Assembly (NCBI RefSeq): GCF_001578185.1
Contig: NZ_CP011008.1
Coordinates: forward strand, 1,082,001-1,146,000
Reading direction: 5' to 3'
Length of the DNA stretch: 64,000 bases
DNA from: Peribacillus simplex
Lineage (GTDB): Bacteria; Bacillota; Bacilli; Bacillales; DSM-1321
A program made the translations under genes and the position numbers. Position 1 is the stretch's first letter; every line of letters starts with the position of its first letter. Of the stretch, positions 1 to 7,918 are shown piece by piece. The notes under the pieces are model-generated. The model was not told where the DNA came from, searched no databases, and saw only the letters and a program-made list of their open reading frames with translations.

Positions 1-35
1 TTTTTCAAATTTTTAGGCAAATTAAAAAGGGGCAC

Positions 36-62
36 GAAATAAATGATTAAGCGATTTAATCA
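36..62 (-). terminator. possible terminator/expression platform of the c-di-GMP riboswitch
   Basis: On the minus strand, about 8 nt after the aptamer, a 7-bp stem TGATTAA/TTAATCA with a 5-nt loop is followed by TTTATTTC. The stem is AT-rich and weak, so this may be an intrinsic terminator or only a spacer hairpin. The segment TTTAGGCAAATT at the aptamer 5' edge is also complementary to AATTTGCCTAAA near position 11-22, so a long-range alternative pairing is possible. Confidence 0.35.
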
Positions 63-67
63 AGATA

Positions 68-156
68 AATCATGGCGGCCCGGCTGCCATGTCAACTAAG
101 TTGTTGGTTTAGGCCCGTGGCTTTGCGTCTTTTACTTTCATAAAATTTGCCTAAAA
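68..156 (-). ncRNA. cyclic di-GMP-I (GEMM-I) riboswitch aptamer
   Basis: Read on the minus strand, this carries the GEMM-I core in order. AGGCAAA is followed by a helix capped by a GAAA tetraloop (TTTTAT-GAAA-GTAAAA), then GACGCAAAGCCAC, GGGCCTAAACC, a variable stem-loop, and ATGGCAGCCGGGCCGCC. The conserved GCAAAGCC and the GAAA tetraloop that docks in its receptor are both present. Such elements bind c-di-GMP and usually control motility, adhesion or matrix genes. The regulated gene would lie left of position 1 on the minus strand and is not visible, so the direction of control cannot be told. Confidence 0.88.
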
Positions 157-512
157 TAATCTTAACATAAAATTGAAGTGCAGAAAAAATACTTATCAGT
201 TTATGGGTGGGTATGATGATAATAAAGTGGTTAGTCTAAAGCTATGACCTTCAGGAAGTTTGATTCATTTCTTTTGAACCTATCTTTACAAAGCATGTTA
301 TTTAACTGATAGGCTTGAAAGTGCACTCGCTTCAAATCCTTTTCTGGTTTCCTTCGATGATTCCGCATTCACCATAACTCTGATGCTTGATGATATGTAT
401 TTTTGAATAAAGTAGTCATTCTCGGCATCACCGCCTTAATCGGGATCCGACCGAAACAAGATCCAGCTCCAGATGTATCTGGCAATACGGCTGTATGTGC
501 GTTAAACAGATA
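157..512. other. intergenic region without a supportable gene
   Basis: About 360 bp between the riboswitch and the end of the MFS gene. The riboswitch promoter must lie at its left edge on the minus strand, but no convincing -35/-10 pair stands out. A 36-codon plus-strand frame from a TTG at 403 to a TAG at 511-513 has no ribosome binding site and is not called. Confidence 0.5.
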
Positions 513-544
513 GAAACCTGACTTCCATCTGGAAGCAGGTTTTC
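513..544 (-). terminator. terminator of the MFS gene
   Basis: Minus-strand stem AAACCTG-CTTCCA / TGGAAG-CAGGTTT with a very short loop, followed by a T-rich tract, placed 15 bp after the MFS stop codon. Confidence 0.7.
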
Positions 545-558
545 TCGCCCGAATTTGA

Positions 559-1770
559 TTAATGTGATCTGGCCAACTCCGGATTGCGGTGCATCGCGTA
601 ATAGAGGACCAGGCCAGCGATGAGGAGCAAGGTACTGGTCGTGATGAAAACAGCAGAGAATCCATAGAAGCCAGCTACCATACCACCCATTGCAGGTCCG
701 ATGATATTGCCTAAAAAGCGCAGGCTCGTATTGTACCCAAGTACTTCCCCCTGCATTGCAACCGGCGCTTCTTGGCGAATGTAGGCAATCCTTACAGGGA
801 TGATGCCGCCTATTGCCATGCCCAGTATGAAACGTACAAAAACAAGCTGCCAAAAATGATTGATGAAGGCACCAGGCAAGTAGACAGTGGCAGTAAGAAA
901 AAGAAGCAGCACAAGAATCTTCACATGTCCATGCCGATCACCTATCTTGCCCCAGTGACGCGCCATCAATAAATTCCCTAGGCCTGCCGCAGAAAAGGCG
1001 ATACCTGAATAAAATCCAAGATTGGAAGTTCCATGCAGCTCGCCAACGTATAAAGAAAGAATGGGCTGGATGCTGAAGTGGGCTACTTGAACAAGGGTCG
1101 AAATGAGCATGACATTCACTAGGATCGGGTTCCGCATGATATGCGAGAGAACCTCCTTGCTTGTATAGCTCGACTTTGTTCCATTTTGCCGTTCCATTTG
1201 ATACTCCTTGGTTGCAAAAACAAGAAGTCCAGAGATGAAAATGGTGATAGAGGTGAATTTAAAGGCGGTTGAATAGCCGAGTGTGTCTGCAAGAATGCCG
1301 CCAAGCAATGGTCCGAAAAGTGAACCAGTTATATTTCCCGTTTGCAGTGTTCCCAGTACGCGTCCGGCAATCTCTTTCGGAGTCTGCGTTGATATGAAGG
1401 CCTGTGACATGGAAATGAAGCCAGTGAATATTCCCGTGAACATCCTTAAGACGAAAAGCTGCCAAACATTTTCAACGAATCCCATCAAGAAAATGGACAG
1501 TCCCATCCCAAAGGCACAGGCAATCAAGATTTTCTTTCTGCCATACCGGTCGCCAATCCGTCCCCAAATAGGAGAAAATAAAAAGGCAGTCACAAAGGTG
1601 ATACCAAATGTCCATCCGGACCAATGCTGGATATATTGGGTCGAATAATCCCCGAATGTACCAATGTATAAAGATATGAATGGAAGAACCATCGTCATGC
1701 TTCCGCCTATGAAGAAGTTGGCGAACCACATGATGAAAAGATTCCGTTTAGCTATTTTATGAGCATTCAT
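559..1770 (-). CDS. MFS drug/metabolite efflux transporter
   Basis: A 403-residue major facilitator of the 12-helix DHA type, resembling MdtG/YttB-like multidrug exporters. Its role would be proton-coupled export of a small molecule across the cytoplasmic membrane; the substrate cannot be told. The cytoplasmic loop between helices 2 and 3 carries MFS motif A (residues 70-80, GRIGDRYGRKK), and a related GKIGDRHGHVK occurs at the start of the second half, as expected from the internal duplication. The length is normal for the family. The ATG has only a distant purine-rich stretch (GAAGGAAAG about 19 nt upstream), and no better in-frame start is apparent. It stands alone with its own terminator and diverges from the citrate-type transporter. 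Confidence 0.85.
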   Translation of the reverse strand: MNAHKIAKRNLFIMWFANFFIGGSMTMVLPFISLYIGTFGDYSTQYIQHWSGWTFGITFVTAFLFSPIWGRIGDRYGRKKILIACAFGMGLSIFLMGFVENVWQLFVLRMFTGIFTGFISMSQAFISTQTPKEIAGRVLGTLQTGNITGSLFGPLLGGILADTLGYSTAFKFTSITIFISGLLVFATKEYQMERQNGTKSSYTSKEVLSHIMRNPILVNVMLISTLVQVAHFSIQPILSLYVGELHGTSNLGFYSGIAFSAAGLGNLLMARHWGKIGDRHGHVKILVLLLFLTATVYLPGAFINHFWQLVFVRFILGMAIGGIIPVRIAYIRQEAPVAMQGEVLGYNTSLRFLGNIIGPAMGGMVAGFYGFSAVFITTSTLLLIAGLVLYYAMHRNPELARSH

Positions 1771-1903
1771 TTTACATGCAACACTTCTTTCCTTCGAAAA
1801 AAACTTCGGGTTCCTAAATAATAGTATACAGAAATTAACTAATTTATTAAATGAATTTGATTTTTGCTTATAAAAACTGGTTTTTTAATGAATGTGCAAA
1901 TGG

Positions 1904-1909
1904 TATAAT
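1904..1909 (+). promoter_or_regulatory. candidate -10 box for the CitMHS transporter gene
   Basis: A perfect TATAAT lies 75 bp upstream of the start codon. The -35 region, a T-run about 17 bp upstream, is poor, so activator dependence is possible. No citS/citT-type two-component genes lie beside it, and no catabolite-response (cre) sequence was found. Confidence 0.35.
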
Positions 1910-1983
1910 TTGAAAATATTGATTTTTCCGAAAAATTAGATAAAAGGAAAGGCGTTCATTTTCAAATTAAAGGAGTTTTTTAC

Positions 1984-3291
1984 ATGTTGACTATTTTAGG
2001 ATTTAGCATGATTTTAACGTTTTTGGTATTAGTCATCACAAAGCGTCTATCCGTAGTCGTCGCTTTTATCCTCACGGCGATTGCTTTTGGTGTGATTGGC
2101 GGGTTTGCATCTGAAATGGGAGATATGATGGTGGCAGGTATTTTAAAGGTGACACCAACAGCAGTCATGATCGTTTTTGCTATTTTATATTTTGGATTAA
2201 TGATTGACGTTGGTTTATTCGAGCCCATGATCGCTAAAATACTGAGTTTTGTAAAAGGCGACCCGCTAAAAATTGTCATGGCAACTGCCATAATAACCAT
2301 GTTGGTAGGTTTGGATGGGGATGGTTCTTCTACATTCATGATCACCGTTTCCGCCATGCTACCGCTTTATATGAAATTAGGAATGAATAGACTCGTATTG
2401 GCCTGTGTCGTTGGTTTAGGCGCGGGGGTCATGAATATGATTCCTTGGGGAGGACCTTTGGTGAGAGCGGCCGCGAGCCTTCAAGTTCAAGTATCGGAGT
2501 TATTCATTCCTCTCATTCCAGTCATGATTTGCGGGCTTTTATGGACACTTTTTTCGGCATATGTACTTGGCAAAAAGGAAAGAGAGAGATTAGGAGTCAG
2601 GTCGATGGGAAGGACCATGCCACCTGGTATGAGTGAACAGGCTGCAGCCGCTGAAACCACACCTGAAGGAACATCCAAGTTATTTTGGTTTAATTGGCTC
2701 TTGACGATTTTACTGATGGTATTGCTGGTGATGGAATTGCTGCCAATCCAAATCCTATTTGCCTCCGCTTTTGCTATTGCGTTATTGGTTAACTTTCCGA
2801 ACCCACAAGAACAGCAGGAAAGGATTTTAAGTCATGCCAATAGTTTCGTAATGATCTGTACACTCATTTTTGCTGCAGGGATATTTACGGGTGTATTCAC
2901 TGAAACGAAGATGATGGACTCGATGGCCGCTTCAATCGTAACCATCATTCCGGATTGGCTTGGGGCACATTTGCCACTGGTCGTAGCGCTTTCGAGCATT
3001 CCGATGGGGTTCATTTTTTCACCTGATGCCTATTACTTTGGCATTCTGCCGATTATCAGTGAAACGGCATCGAACTTCGGTATTGCCCCTGTTGAAATCG
3101 GAAGGGCGGCTTTATTAGGTCATTCAACCACAGGATTCCCATTATCGCCATTGGTGCCTGCCACATTCATATTGATTGGTCTTGTAGGGGTGGATTTTGG
3201 GGATCACCAAAAATTCCTGTTTAAATGGGCGTTTGGGACAACCATCATCATGACGATTGCAGCCATTGCTTTCGGTGTCATCACTTTGTAA
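1984..3291 (+). CDS. CitMHS family citrate:metal/proton symporter
   Basis: A 435-residue, very hydrophobic secondary transporter of the CitMHS family (CitM/CitH type), which imports citrate or related acids complexed with divalent metal. Family hallmarks include an N-terminal block of helices ending in the conserved stretch GLDGDGSSTFMIT (about residue 107), MIPWGGP in the middle, and SPDAYYFG in the C-terminal half. The start is supported by AAAGGAG 8 nt before the ATG. It is a single-gene unit. Whether the substrate is citrate rather than another tricarboxylate or dicarboxylate is inferred from the family only. Confidence 0.85.
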   Translation: MLTILGFSMILTFLVLVITKRLSVVVAFILTAIAFGVIGGFASEMGDMMVAGILKVTPTAVMIVFAILYFGLMIDVGLFEPMIAKILSFVKGDPLKIVMATAIITMLVGLDGDGSSTFMITVSAMLPLYMKLGMNRLVLACVVGLGAGVMNMIPWGGPLVRAAASLQVQVSELFIPLIPVMICGLLWTLFSAYVLGKKERERLGVRSMGRTMPPGMSEQAAAAETTPEGTSKLFWFNWLLTILLMVLLVMELLPIQILFASAFAIALLVNFPNPQEQQERILSHANSFVMICTLIFAAGIFTGVFTETKMMDSMAASIVTIIPDWLGAHLPLVVALSSIPMGFIFSPDAYYFGILPIISETASNFGIAPVEIGRAALLGHSTTGFPLSPLVPATFILIGLVGVDFGDHQKFLFKWAFGTTIIMTIAAIAFGVITL

Positions 3292-3460
3292 AATGTGAGC
3301 CCATTAAGCTATAATATAAGATCCTTGTCTGTGAATTTAGTAAGAGGTTCTACTCGCTGGTATAATCTATTTTCCTATTTATCCCGCTTTCTGTTTATTT
3401 TTCCATAATAGTGGTAAATAATAAGAGGAATATACATATAAGAGAGTGAGGGGATTTATC

Positions 3461-4093
3461 ATGAACTATAAGCAAAAATTTGTGCTGCCTATGTGTGCTG
3501 CCTTTTTACTGTATGGATGTAATTCAGCGGATGATTCAAATCAGGGAGACAAAAATGCCGAAGATATGAATACAGTGGGACAAGGAACAGATACAGAGAT
3601 GGATCCGCAGGTGAAAGCAGAAGTTAAAGATATAAAAGGTAAGACCCTTGGTACTGTAAACTTTTCCGCGGAAGAGAATGCTGTGGTGATCGAGACCACT
3701 TTGGAAGGCCTTGAGCCAGGCTATCATGGATTCCATATTCACGAAAACGCAACATGTGACGCACGTGCTAAGGAAGGCCCTTTCACTACAGCGGGAGGAC
3801 ACTTCAATCCAACTGATGAAACGCACTCGAATCATGCAGGGGACATGCCCCCTCTCTATGTAAAAGAAGATGGGACAGCAAAATATACGGCAACATTGGA
3901 TAACATGACAATAGACCAACTGAAGAAAGAAGAGTTGGCTGTCATCGTTCATGCAAATCCTGACAACTTTGCCAATATTCCTGATCGTTATGAAGCCAGT
4001 GGAGAAAAAGGATCTGATGGAGATACCTTGAAAACTGGTGATGCGGGCGATAGACAAGCTTGCGGAATTGTTGTGAGTGCAGAGGCAAACTGA
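3461..4093 (+). CDS. Cu/Zn superoxide dismutase-like lipoprotein (SodC/YojM family)
   Basis: A 210-residue secreted lipoprotein. The signal peptide ends in the lipobox LLYGC with the modified Cys at residue 20, followed by a low-complexity acidic linker and then the SOD beta-barrel. All expected metal ligands can be placed: GFHIHE (two Cu His), GGHFNP (bridging His), THSNHAGD (Zn His and Asp), and VIVHANPD (fourth Cu His). Cys pairs in ENATCD and RQACGIV fit the structural disulfide. B. subtilis YojM is known to lack two Cu ligands, whereas this protein appears complete and may dismutate superoxide at the cell surface. The ATG at 3461 was preferred over an in-frame GTG at 3446 because GAGGGG lies 8 nt upstream of it. 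Confidence 0.85.
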   Translation: MNYKQKFVLPMCAAFLLYGCNSADDSNQGDKNAEDMNTVGQGTDTEMDPQVKAEVKDIKGKTLGTVNFSAEENAVVIETTLEGLEPGYHGFHIHENATCDARAKEGPFTTAGGHFNPTDETHSNHAGDMPPLYVKEDGTAKYTATLDNMTIDQLKKEELAVIVHANPDNFANIPDRYEASGEKGSDGDTLKTGDAGDRQACGIVVSAEAN

Positions 4094-4107
4094 AATTATT
4101 GATGCAG

Positions 4108-4139
4108 GAGCGATTCCTTTTAAGAGGAATCGCTTTTTT
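4108..4139 (+). terminator. terminator of the sodC-like gene
   Basis: Stem AGCGATTCCT/AGGAATCGCT with a short loop, followed by six T residues, 15 bp after the stop codon. Confidence 0.9.
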
Positions 4140-4313
4140 CATGAAGGGACAATCATGAAAAAGCTTTAGAAGTTAGCGGATTAATTCTTTCTTTTGCTTA
4201 TAAAGAAGGTTTTTTCTATTTTGATATAGAAGTAAGAATGTAAGTAATATTGCGGTTTGGGCAGTTTTGAAAGTTAACAAGTTTAATCTTCGGAAAATTG
4301 GATATAGGCTATA

Positions 4314-4353
4314 AAAAAACCCGAATAGGGATCATGTCCACTGATTCGGGTTT
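4314..4353 (-). terminator. terminator of trhO
   Basis: On the minus strand, AAACCCGAATCAG...ATTCGGGTTTTTT forms a stem of about 9 bp followed by a run of six T, immediately after the trhO stop. Confidence 0.9.
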
Positions 4354-4359
4354 GCTTAA

Positions 4360-5325
4360 TCATTTTGCCGTGAAGGTTTCTTCGATTTGCTGTAATCTCT
4401 CAGATACTTCTTCTTCAGAAAGGTTATGCTCGACTACATAGCGGTTACGTGGATGCACTCGGCATTCGTGAGTGCAGCTGCGCATATGTTTGTGTTCGTT
4501 CTCTTCACTGCATAGGATTTTCTTGTTGCATTCAGGGTTAGCGCAATTGACATAGCGTTCACAAGGCTCGCCGGAGTAAATATCGCGTCCGACAATGACG
4601 TGTTCCTTTTGGTTGATGGGTACGGCAATTCTTTCATCGAATACATACATTTGTCCATCCCAAAGGTCACCTTGGACTTCGGGATCCTTCCCGTATGTTG
4701 CGATGCCGCCATGCAGCTGGCTAACATCCTCAAAGCCTTCTTCGACAAGCCAGCCTGAGAATTTCTCACAGCGGATACCGCCTGTGCAATACGTAAGGAT
4801 TTTTTTGCCTTCGAACATTTGTTTATTTTCACGGACCCAATCCGGAAGTTCGCGGAAATTCGTGATTTCCGGCTTGATTGCACCCCTGAAATGTCCTAAA
4901 TCAAATTCATAGTCATTTCGGGCATCAAGGACGATAGTATTTTCATCTTGCATTTGCTCGAAGAACTCCTTCGGGCTCAAGTATTGGCCTGTCGTCCGGT
5001 TCGGGTTGATGTCATCTTCCAGACGAAGCGTGACAAGTTCATTTTTCGGACGAACATGCATTTTTTTGAAAGCATGTCCATCAGCTTCATCTATTTTAAA
5101 CACGATATCGGCAAAGCGGGAATCGCTTTTCATCATGTCCATATATTGGTTGGTTTGCTCGATCGTACCTGAGACAGTTCCGTTGATACCTTCTGAGGCG
5201 ACCAGAATACGACCTTTCAATTCAAGTGCTTTACATGCCGCAAGATGCTCGGCTGCAAATTCTTCGTGATTCTCGATAGGTACATACAAATAATAAAGTA
5301 ATACTCTATATGGTTTTGTTTCCAT
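4360..5325 (-). CDS. trhO: oxygen-dependent tRNA uridine(34) hydroxylase TrhO
   Basis: A 321-residue rhodanese-domain protein of the YceA/YbfQ family. TrhO hydroxylates U34 in the anticodon wobble position using O2, the first step towards mo5U/cmo5U-type modification. The N-terminal ferredoxin-like domain (residues 1-100, with [13 protein letters not shown]) is followed by a rhodanese domain with the active-site loop CTGGIRC (Cys180). The Cys-rich C-terminal region holds several CxxC-like pairs between residues 260 and 300, typical of the family and probably metal-binding. AGGTGG lies 10 nt upstream of the ATG. It diverges from the nitronate monooxygenase gene and has its own terminator. Confidence 0.92.
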   Translation of the reverse strand: METKPYRVLLYYLYVPIENHEEFAAEHLAACKALELKGRILVASEGINGTVSGTIEQTNQYMDMMKSDSRFADIVFKIDEADGHAFKKMHVRPKNELVTLRLEDDINPNRTTGQYLSPKEFFEQMQDENTIVLDARNDYEFDLGHFRGAIKPEITNFRELPDWVRENKQMFEGKKILTYCTGGIRCEKFSGWLVEEGFEDVSQLHGGIATYGKDPEVQGDLWDGQMYVFDERIAVPINQKEHVIVGRDIYSGEPCERYVNCANPECNKKILCSEENEHKHMRSCTHECRVHPRNRYVVEHNLSEEEVSERLQQIEETFTAK

Positions 5326-5467
5326 TTTATAATTACCACCTATGTTTTATATTTGCAAGATATAAAGGGTGATCATTTAGACACTTATCTCTTACAGATA
5401 ATCATTATATCAAGAAAACGTAAAAATGATAAGGGCATGAGTAAAAATCAAAAGGGAGTTGTGTGGA

Positions 5468-6484
5468 TTGTTCAAAGATTTACTGAGATATCCAATCATT
5501 CAAGCACCGATGGCAGGAGGAGCCTCCACTCCACGGCTTGCGTCTTCAGTATCCAATGCGGGAGGGTTGGGGTTTCTTGCCGCTGGCTATAAGAGTGCAG
5601 AACAGATGAAAGACGAGATAGGGCAGACTCGTAACTTGACCCAGCGCCCATTTGGCGTGAATGTATTTGTTCCAGGTAACGAAGTGGTGGATGAAACTTT
5701 ATTATTTGCCTATCGTGAAAAAATTGAAAAGGAGGCCAAGAATGTAGGGGTTGAGATTGGAAAAGCCGATAGTGATGATGATGATTGGGAAAATAAACTA
5801 ACTGTATTAAAAGAGGCTCGGGTCGATGTCGTCAGCTTTACGTTTGGTTGTCCTGCGGAAGATGTAATAAGGGAGCTCCAAAGCGCCGGTTCCCTTATTG
5901 TCGTGACAGTAACCAACCTTCAGGAAGCAAAAAGGGCGGCGGGTGCAGGTGCGGATGTTCTATGTGTACAGGGGATTGAGGCAGGAGGGCATCGAGCCAG
6001 CTTCGAAAACGGCACGGAAGACGATTACGGTCTTTTAGTATTAATACGGATGATTGAAAATGAACTGAAGTTACCAATCATTGCAGCGGGTGGACTGATG
6101 CATGGAAAGGATATCGCTGCCGTGCTTGCAGCGGGAGCGACAGCTGCACAATTGGGAACAGCTTTCCTTCGCTGTCCCGAAAGCGGGGCAAGTCCCGTCC
6201 ATAAGGCAGCTCTCGGAAATCCCCGTTTTACCCAGACCTCAGTTACCCGCGCCTTCAGCGGCCGGAGGGCACGCGGGTTGGTGAATCACTTTTTAAGGGA
6301 ATATGATAGCATTGCACCCGTCGCATATCCTTATGTTCATCACATGACACAGCAAATGCGAAAAGCGGCGGGACAAAAAAACAATCCTGAATTGATGGCT
6401 TTGTGGGCAGGGCAAGGGTATAAGCTGAGCAGGGAACTTCCGGCAGCAGAATTGATGGAACTTCTTTTAGAAGAACTAAAATGA
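5468..6484 (+). CDS. nitronate monooxygenase (FMN-dependent, YrpB-like)
   Basis: A 338-residue TIM-barrel flavoprotein that oxidises alkyl nitronates such as propionate-3-nitronate and so protects against nitro-toxins. It carries the N-terminal signature PIIQAPMAGG, the phosphate-binding AAGG/GATAAQLGTAFLRCPE region, and the GIEAGGHR segment holding the catalytic His of the family. Start choice: AAAGGGAG at 5451-5458 directly abuts one TTG (5459) but sits 9 nt from the in-frame TTG at 5468, which gives MFKDLLRYP like family members. Its stop overlaps the beginning of the following acetyltransferase frame, so the two are probably co-transcribed and translationally coupled. Confidence 0.88.
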   Translation: MFKDLLRYPIIQAPMAGGASTPRLASSVSNAGGLGFLAAGYKSAEQMKDEIGQTRNLTQRPFGVNVFVPGNEVVDETLLFAYREKIEKEAKNVGVEIGKADSDDDDWENKLTVLKEARVDVVSFTFGCPAEDVIRELQSAGSLIVVTVTNLQEAKRAAGAGADVLCVQGIEAGGHRASFENGTEDDYGLLVLIRMIENELKLPIIAAGGLMHGKDIAAVLAAGATAAQLGTAFLRCPESGASPVHKAALGNPRFTQTSVTRAFSGRRARGLVNHFLREYDSIAPVAYPYVHHMTQQMRKAAGQKNNPELMALWAGQGYKLSRELPAAELMELLLEELK

Positions 6485-6495
6485 GAAGGGTTTGT

Positions 6496-6954
6496 ATGGG
6501 GATGAAGATAAGGGGATTATTGGTGGATGAGTCACCGCCGATGCATTTGTTGCTTTTGGCTGATCCTTCAAGGAAATTGGTAAAAGCATACTTGGGAAGT
6601 GGGACGTGCTTTGTTGCCGAGATGGATAAGCGAATCATCGGAGTTTATGTTTTGCTGCAAAAAGGTCCTGAATTGATAGAGATAATGAACATCGCAGTGG
6701 ATGAACGGCATCATGGAAGAGGAATCGGAAAGCAATTGATTGAACACGCCATAAGCCATGCAAGGGAACAAGGTTATAAAACGATTGAAATCGGCACGGG
6801 AAATTCGGGGATAGGGCAGCTTGCCCTTTACCAAAAATGCGGTTTTAGAATAACTGGGGTCGATCGCGATTTTTTTAATAGAAACTATTCCGAGGCCATT
6901 TATGAAAATGGGATTCAGTGTCAGGATATGATTCGATTGTCACAAAGTATTTGA
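6496..6954 (+). CDS. GNAT acetyltransferase, YvbK-like
   Basis: A 152-residue acetyltransferase. The acetyl-CoA-binding motif A is visible as HHGRGIGKQLIEHA, followed by the segments IEIGTGNSGIGQLALYQKCGF and DRDFFNRNY, which closely resemble what I recall of B. subtilis YvbK. The substrate is unknown. An in-frame ATG at 6481 overlaps the stop of the nitronate monooxygenase. The ATG at 6496 is preferred because AGAAGG lies about 7 nt before it, and a further ATG at 6502 is also possible. It is the second gene of the nitronate monooxygenase unit. Confidence 0.82.
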   Translation: MGMKIRGLLVDESPPMHLLLLADPSRKLVKAYLGSGTCFVAEMDKRIIGVYVLLQKGPELIEIMNIAVDERHHGRGIGKQLIEHAISHAREQGYKTIEIGTGNSGIGQLALYQKCGFRITGVDRDFFNRNYSEAIYENGIQCQDMIRLSQSI

Positions 6955-6974
6955 TGGAACCGGGAGACTAAGCA

Positions 6975-7109
6975 GTGATCATCCAGTTTGACGGAAAAGC
7001 TTTACGGACAAAAATTCGCGTCGCATTGCTTAGAGGGAATGAACTTGTTCGTTGGAGATATGATTTATCTTCTCTTTACTTTACTAATGCTGTTTTTATT
7101 TGCGATTGA
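6975..7109 (+). CDS. possible 44-residue protein, unidentified
   Basis: GTG start with GGGAG 8 nt upstream, reading a basic, moderately hydrophobic peptide that begins MIIQFDGKALRTKIRV and ends in FICD. It overlaps the next small frame (7045-7143) in another phase, so at most one of the two is likely real. No family is recognised. It would be the third gene downstream of the nitronate monooxygenase unit, before the terminator at 7198. Confidence 0.25.
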   Translation: MIIQFDGKALRTKIRVALLRGNELVRWRYDLSSLYFTNAVFICD

Positions 7110-7143
7110 CGTTTTCATATTCATTCGATCAACAAAAAGGTAA
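7045..7143 (+). CDS. possible small single-span membrane protein (32 aa)
   Basis: TTG start 6 nt after GAGGGA; an in-frame ATG at 7060 would give 27 residues. The peptide is one hydrophobic helix (LLFTLLMLFLFAIDVFIFI) with a basic end RSTKR, the layout of bacterial single-span microproteins with the positive end inside. It sits between the YvbK-like gene and a bidirectional terminator. Overlap with a 44-residue frame in another phase lowers confidence. Confidence 0.35.
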   Translation: MFVGDMIYLLFTLLMLFLFAIDVFIFIRSTKR

Positions 7144-7197
7144 AAGGATTTTTTATCGATGATTAATAAAGACTCACATGAAAGATAGCAACAAGGG

Positions 7198-7228
7198 AAA
7201 AAGAGTGCAAAACAACGGCACTCTTTTT
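7198..7228. terminator. bidirectional terminator
   Basis: Symmetrical AAAAAGAGTGC...GCACTCTTTTT, 10-11 bp stem with T-runs on both strands, between convergent units ending at 6954/7143 and 7236. Confidence 0.9.
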
Positions 7229-7235
7229 CATATCT

Positions 7236-7814
7236 TCACCCTTTTAAAAAGGCTTCCAAACTCCTTTTCACACAGGGCCATTCGTGCTCGAGAATGCTGT
7301 AGACCACCGTATTCCTTATCCTTCCACCTTGCAGTTTTTTCTCCATCCGTAAAATGCCTTCTTCAAGGGCACCGAGCCTGGCTATTGCTGCACGCGACCT
7401 TTTGTTCAATTCGTCCGTCCTGAATTCAACCCGTGTCATGTGCCACTTTTCAAAAGCATGCTGCAATAGCAGGTACTTACATTCTGTGTTAATGGCTGTC
7501 CGCCATTTATCGGGATGATACCAAGTCGAACCGATTTCCAGGGACTGATTATGAAATTGAATATTTCTGAAGCTAGTGCTGCCAACTATCGTATCATTAG
7601 TTTGATCGATAACGACAAATGGATGATGAAGTTCCTGCTCCCTTGCTCGGATGCCTTCCTTTACATAGGAAATCGCCTCTTCATATGACAAGATCTTTGT
7701 TGCACTCCATTTCCATATTTCAGGTGGCAGGGAAGCAGCGTAAAGCGGTTCGATATGATGTTCCATCATTGGGGTTAGTATCACGTGTTTCCCGAGTAAT
7801 TCGATATGCTCCAT
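7236..7814 (-). CDS. GNAT acetyltransferase (RimJ/RimL-like)
   Basis: A 192-residue acetyltransferase of the Acetyltransf_3 type (RimL/YdaF-like), which transfers acetyl groups to amino termini or small amines. Visible family features are the start IELLGKHVILTPM, the strand IVGSTSFRNI, EIGSTWYHPDKWRTAINTE (the CoA-binding region) and KRSRAAIARLGALEEG. The ATG at 7814 is preferred over a longer frame because GAGGAGGAG precedes it by a few nucleotides. It is divergent from the MocR-type regulator across 104 bp, an arrangement in which the MocR protein commonly controls its neighbour, so it is a candidate target. Confidence 0.82.
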   Translation of the reverse strand: MEHIELLGKHVILTPMMEHHIEPLYAASLPPEIWKWSATKILSYEEAISYVKEGIRAREQELHHPFVVIDQTNDTIVGSTSFRNIQFHNQSLEIGSTWYHPDKWRTAINTECKYLLLQHAFEKWHMTRVEFRTDELNKRSRAAIARLGALEEGILRMEKKLQGGRIRNTVVYSILEHEWPCVKRSLEAFLKG

Positions 7815-7854
7815 AATCTCCTCCTCTTGATTGATATTTTCATTATAAAAATAT

Positions 7855-7918
7855 CCTGGTCCTATAATAAGGACCAAGGCTGATATAATTTATGGAACCA
7901 GTTTTTTAGGAGGACCAA
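7855..7918. promoter_or_regulatory. candidate MocR operator in the divergent intergenic region
   Basis: An inverted repeat GGTCC-N8-GGACC (7858-7875) encloses TATAATAA. The motif recurs as GGAACCAG (7894-7901) and GGACCAA (7912-7918), directly abutting the MocR start. A second TATAAT lies at 7884-7889. Repeated half-sites overlapping promoters are typical of MocR/GabR-class regulators, which bind direct and inverted repeats as dimers. The assignment is inference from layout. Confidence 0.45.

Noticed and set aside
403..513. A 36-codon plus-strand frame starting NKVVILGITALIGI
   Set aside because: No ribosome binding site, no recognisable family, and the stop merely abuts the MFS terminator.
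1771..1983. CcpA cre site upstream of the citrate-type transporter
   Set aside because: The nearest stretch (GGAAAGGCGTTCA) lacks the central CG at the required position.
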